Positions 60,698 to 64,000 of a stretch of 64,000 nucleotides of DNA are shown in pieces. Within the stretch, counting starts at the first letter, position 1. Every line of letters starts with the position of its first letter. The notes below the pieces were generated by a model. It did not search any database. It had not been told where the DNA came from and saw nothing but the letters and a program-made list of their open reading frames with translations. Both the position numbers and the translations under genes were made by a program. Source of the DNA: Bacteroidales bacterium (GTDB lineage: Bacteria > Bacteroidota > Bacteroidia > Bacteroidales > Marinilabiliaceae); assembly GCA_017960905.1 (NCBI GenBank), contig JAGCYH010000001.1, positions 1-64,000 on the forward strand, in the 5' to 3' direction.

Positions 60698-63157
60698 TCA
60701 ATATGGGTCGACGTCGATCTGAACCACAGTGCCTTTGAGCGACTGGTCGCCCACCACACTGCTCTCGTGGTCGAGAATGACTTTTTTCGCCGCTTGCGGC
60801 GAAATGCGTTTGTCGATTTTGAGTATTATGCGCTGCAGGAAATACGTTGCAATGCGGTTGATGGGCGGTTCCTGCGGTCCTTGCACGTTGTTGCCGAAGA
60901 CTGTACGCAGTCTGTCGGCCAGGCTCTTGGCGGCGCGTATGGCGGTGCTGTAGTCTTTGTGCTTCACCGTCAGGTAGATAAGACGGTAGAAAGGCGGATA
61001 GTTATACGCCTGGCGCTCAGCGAGTTGCTGGCGCGAGTTGTTTTCGAAGTCGTTGGCCACCACGTTGAGCCACACCTGATTGTCGAAGGCGCGTGTTTGC
61101 AGAAAAACCTTGCCACGCTTGCCGTAGCGGCCTGCCCGGCCGCTGACTTGCGAGATGAGCTGGAAACTGCGCTCGTAGGCTCTGAAGTCGGGCATGTTGA
61201 GCACGTTGTCGGCATTCATAATGCCGACGATGCTCACGCGGGCAAAGTCGAGCCCTTTCGATATCATTTGTGTGCCTATCAATATGTCGTATTGATATGA
61301 TTCAAAGTCGGTTATGATTTTCTCGTAGGCTTTGCGGCTTCGTGCCGTGTCGAGGTCCATGCGCACCACACGCGCCGACGGGAAGACGGCCTTCACCTCT
61401 TCTTCGATCTTCTCTGTGCCGTAGCCTTGCGGGCGTAGCGCCGGCATGCCGCACGCGGGGCATACTGTGGGCAGTTGCACAGTGAACGAGCAGTAGTGGC
61501 ATATCAGTTGGTTGGTGCTTTTGTGGTATGTCATGCTCACGTCGCAGTCGCGGCACTTGGGTATCCAGGCGCAATGATCGCACTCAATGTAGGGCGCGAA
61601 CCCTCTACGGTTCTGAAACAGAATGACTTGCTCTTTGTTGGCCAGAGCGTTGTCGATGGCCTCTTTTAGTTCGAACGAGAAAATCGAAATAGTCTTTTTC
61701 CGTTTTGCCGCCTCGCGCATGTCGATGCGTATTATCTCCGGCATCTCGATGCCGGCAAAGCGCTGGCTGAGTTCCACGAAGCCGTATTTGCCGGTTGTGG
61801 CGTTGTTGTAGCTCTCGAGCGAGGGTGTGGCGCTGCCGAGCAGAACCTTTGCCCCGTGCAGGCCGGCAAGCATTATCGACAGGTCGCGCGCGTTGTAACG
61901 CGGCGCGGGGTCGTACTGCTTGTACGACGATTCGTGCTCCTCGTCGACAATGATGAGCCCCAGATTACGGAACGGCAGCATCACCGACGAGCGTACGCCC
62001 AGAATGACTTTGAAGTCATTGGTATTGAGCAACTTATTCCAAACCTCAACGCGTTCGGCATCGTTGTATTTCGAGTGGTAAACGCCGAGTGCGTCGCCGA
62101 AATGGCGGCGCAGTCGCGATGTTATCTGTGTTGTCAGTGCTATCTCGGGCAAAAGGTAAAGCACCTGTTTGCCTTCGGCTATGTATTTGTTTATCAGATG
62201 AATATAAATCTCGGTCTTGCCGCTCGACGTAACGCCCCAGAGCAGTGTCGTAGGGTGCTCAGCGAACGACGACAGAATGTCGTCGTAGGCTTTCTGCTGT
62301 ATATCCGACAGTTGGTGAGGCGGTTGCAAGTCGATGCTTGCTTGCCCGAGGCGCGAAACGTTCTGTTTCGCGCTTTCTATGATGCCTTTTTTCTCCAGTT
62401 CGCGCAGAGCGGGGATGCTTATCTCGGCATGTGTGGCGAGTTCGCTACGGCTTATCGCTTTGCCGGTTTGGGCTACGCCCAAACCGCCCACTGCCTGAAG
62501 AAACGACATGAGCGTTTCGAGCTGTTTCTGAGCGCGTTCGAGTTTGTCGAACCATTCGCAGAGCACTTTCTCATTGCGCGCTGCCGGTGCCAGCGCGTAA
62601 AAGAGCTCGGTCTTCGGTTTGTACGCGTCGCGCAGCTCTTCGCTGATGTACAACGCGCTCATTTCGAGCAGTTTCTTGATTTGCGGCAGCGGATTGAACG
62701 TGCTGCAGTATTGCGCCAGCTCGCTTATGGTGCAGCTCCGCTTGGTGCTCATGTAGTTGAGTATTTGCTCCATCTTCGGCGACAAGGCCGTATCGGCTTC
62801 AAACTCAGAATTATACATCAGCGTGCTTTCGCTCTCGAGTTTCAGTCCCGACGGCAGTGCGGCTCGGTAAACCTCGCCGAGCGAACACATGTAGTAGTCG
62901 GCCATCCACTGCCACAGAGCGAGCTGCCGGTCGACAACGATAGGCGCACTGTCGACAACCGTCTCTATGGGCTTTGTCTCGTAGTCGGGTTTCGTGTCGT
63001 GAAGCTTGAATACGATGCCCGAGTAGTACTTCTTGCGCCCGAACTGCACAACAACGCGCGAGCCCACAAACAGGCTTCCCTGCATGTCGGTCGGGACGCT
63101 GTAGGTGAATAGCTTGCGAATAGGCACAGGCAGTATTATGTCGGCAAAATCGGGCAT
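60698..63157 (-). CDS. priA: Primosomal protein N' (PriA helicase)
   Basis: The 819-residue protein has the PriA N-terminal DNA-binding domain (MPDFADIILPVPIRKLFTYS), the DEAH/superfamily-2 motor with WGVTSSGKTEIYIHLIN (Walker A), VDEEHESSYKQ (Walker B) and GTQMISKGLDF/SQVSGRAGRYGK. A Cys-rich zinc insert (CDHCAWIPKCRDCDVSMT, CHYCSF, CPACGMPAL) is complete. It restarts stalled forks. I start at ATG 63157 rather than an upstream in-frame start. The promoter lies just upstream. Confidence 0.97.
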   Translation of the reverse strand: MPDFADIILPVPIRKLFTYSVPTDMQGSLFVGSRVVVQFGRKKYYSGIVFKLHDTKPDYETKPIETVVDSAPIVVDRQLALWQWMADYYMCSLGEVYRAALPSGLKLESESTLMYNSEFEADTALSPKMEQILNYMSTKRSCTISELAQYCSTFNPLPQIKKLLEMSALYISEELRDAYKPKTELFYALAPAARNEKVLCEWFDKLERAQKQLETLMSFLQAVGGLGVAQTGKAISRSELATHAEISIPALRELEKKGIIESAKQNVSRLGQASIDLQPPHQLSDIQQKAYDDILSSFAEHPTTLLWGVTSSGKTEIYIHLINKYIAEGKQVLYLLPEIALTTQITSRLRRHFGDALGVYHSKYNDAERVEVWNKLLNTNDFKVILGVRSSVMLPFRNLGLIIVDEEHESSYKQYDPAPRYNARDLSIMLAGLHGAKVLLGSATPSLESYNNATTGKYGFVELSQRFAGIEMPEIIRIDMREAAKRKKTISIFSFELKEAIDNALANKEQVILFQNRRGFAPYIECDHCAWIPKCRDCDVSMTYHKSTNQLICHYCSFTVQLPTVCPACGMPALRPQGYGTEKIEEEVKAVFPSARVVRMDLDTARSRKAYEKIITDFESYQYDILIGTQMISKGLDFARVSIVGIMNADNVLNMPDFRAYERSFQLISQVSGRAGRYGKRGKVFLQTRAFDNQVWLNVVANDFENNSRQQLAERQAYNYPPFYRLIYLTVKHKDYSTAIRAAKSLADRLRTVFGNNVQGPQEPPINRIATYFLQRIILKIDKRISPQAAKKVILDHESSVVGDQSLKGTVVQIDVDPY

Positions 63158-63172
63158 GTGTTTTTTTTTATG

Positions 63173-63206
63173 CAAAAATAACTTTTAGGGCTTAATTTCG
63201 CGCAAA
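63173..63206 (-). promoter_or_regulatory. Promoter of priA-recO
   Basis: On the minus strand TATTTTTG (plus 63173-63180) has a TTTG (plus 63203-63206) 22 nt upstream, slightly longer than usual. It is the only such pair between priA and the phosphatase gene. Confidence 0.5.
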
Positions 63207-63277
63207 CGGAGGCCACAAACTTACTGACATCGGCGAAAGCCGATGTGTATTTGTTTGAAACAAAGAAAGTTATGCGG

Positions 63278-64000
63278 TTAGAATTTTATACCCAAGAGTG
63301 AGATATCGTCGTACTGCGGACAATCGCCTCGCCAGTTGTAATACATCTTCTCTATCTCGTCGCGCTGGAAACCGAACGGCAGCTCTTTGAGGCGTGTGAG
63401 CATCTTCACCATACCGCCGTACTTGAGGCGTTTGCCGTTTTCGGTCTCGCCGCCGAACTGGTCGGGGAAACCGTCGGAGAACATATATACCGAGTCGCCC
63501 GGATTGACATCGTATTCGGCTTCGGTGAACGGCAGCGTCTCGCGACTATAGTCGCGCTCGCCGATGCTTCGCTTAGCGGCCTTGTACTCAACGAGTTCGT
63601 CGTTGATGAAGAAGCAAACCGGTCGGCGTGCAGCCGACACGCGCACTTTGCGCGTGGCGGGTGTGTATTCGAGCACGCTTATATCCATACCGTCGCGCGA
63701 GTCGGCCTCGCCGCTCTGCTGAAGTATGGCCAAGAGGTTAATGTGCAGTCGCTCAAGCAGTTCGCTTGGTGAAATGTCTTTGTTTTGTTTACAGAGTTCG
63801 TTCAAGATGGTTGTGCCAATCATCGACATGAAAGCGCCCGGCACGCCGTGGCCTGTGCAGTCGGCACAGGCGCAGTATAGTTTGTTTTCGAACTGCAGAG
63901 CCCAGTAGAAGTCGCCGCTGACGATGTTGCAAGGTATCAGGAAGGCGAAGGCGCCTTCGATCATGCCCTGCCCGAAGTCTTTGAATTCGGGCAGAATGGA
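63278..64000 (-). CDS. SpoIIE-type PP2C phosphatase (partial)
   Basis: The reading frame is open to the window edge, so only the C-terminal 240 residues or so are seen. The SpoIIE/PP2C core is present: IPCNIVSGDFYWAL with metal Asp, CADCTGHGVPGAFMSMIG, GMDISVLEY and YMFSDGFPDQFGG, whose Asp is the last metal ligand. The visible SILPEFKDFGQG segment precedes it. Proteins of this type usually carry N-terminal sensor or TPR modules and dephosphorylate anti-sigma-factor antagonists. Its N terminus and target are beyond the window. Confidence 0.9.
   Translation of the reverse strand, partial: SILPEFKDFGQGMIEGAFAFLIPCNIVSGDFYWALQFENKLYCACADCTGHGVPGAFMSMIGTTILNELCKQNKDISPSELLERLHINLLAILQQSGEADSRDGMDISVLEYTPATRKVRVSAARRPVCFFINDELVEYKAAKRSIGERDYSRETLPFTEAEYDVNPGDSVYMFSDGFPDQFGGETENGKRLKYGGMVKMLTRLKELPFGFQRDEIEKMYYNWRGDCPQYDDISLLGIKF

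Noticed and set aside
61856..63112. 418-codon plus-strand frame opposite priA
   Set aside because: It is entirely antisense to a clear PriA and is His/Val/Arg-rich without family features.

Overview
The window looks like the chromosome of a Bacteroidales-type bacterium (phylum Bacteroidetes) with a moderately GC-rich genome. The evidence is the tandem DUF4249 lipoproteins with a TonB-dependent receptor, the many lipoproteins, the ArgF'-type (succinylornithine-like) transcarbamylase, a type IX secretion C-terminal sorting domain, a GldJ/GldK-type SUMF1 lipoprotein, and repeated promoters of the Bacteroidetes form TTTG - 19 to 20 nt - TAnnTTTG. Species cannot be assigned from the sequence alone. 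Functions below are by-eye family recognition; no search was run.

Layout. 1-4.4 kb: branched-chain amino acid operon ilvD-ilvB-ilvN, preceded by a 19-codon leader peptide rich in Val/Ile/Leu codons and a terminator/antiterminator pair, a textbook-style transcription attenuator. 4.4-8.7 kb: an AT-rich lipoprotein, then rplM-rpsI-rpsB-tsf with structured leaders and an internal hairpin. 8.7-14.4 kb: a divergent lipoprotein, two tandem DUF4249 paralogues and their TonB-dependent receptor. 14.4-20.0 kb: a gene-free stretch with a composite repeat and a long imperfect hairpin, then an ECF sigma factor, a probable membrane anti-sigma-type protein and two secreted proteins. 20.1-22.1 kb: a ketoreductase and ketoacyl synthase pair. 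22.2-26.9 kb: argR-GNAT-argG-argC-argD. 26.9-34.5 kb: exonuclease, murF, a GldJ/GldK-like lipoprotein, and an operon of lipoprotein caspase, Asp/His/Tyr-rich anchored thioredoxin, small lipoprotein and hemW. 34.6-39.5 kb: tsaB, epimerase, serB, trpF, TatD-like hydrolase and HAD hydrolase.

39.6 kb: tRNA-Ile2(CAU). 39.8-44.6 kb: two small lipoproteins, hisA, hisH, purU, and divergent thyA-folA. 44.5-50.0 kb: membrane protein, phosphoethanolamine transferase, folK, cytidylate-kinase-like protein, MATE exporter and a small membrane protein. 50.1-52.7 kb: proC-argF'-argB, the other half of the arginine pathway. 52.7-57.3 kb: a third copy of the composite repeat and a 1422-residue type IX cargo protein with NxGTIxN repeats. 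57.6-64 kb: Ser/Thr kinase, PaaK-like ligase, recO, priA and a SpoIIE-type phosphatase cut by the window edge.

Most of the window is core metabolism and information processing. The least explained parts are the leader attenuator, the caspase/thioredoxin operon, the three-copy palindromic repeat family, the structured ribosomal leaders and the sigma-factor locus of unknown secreted proteins.
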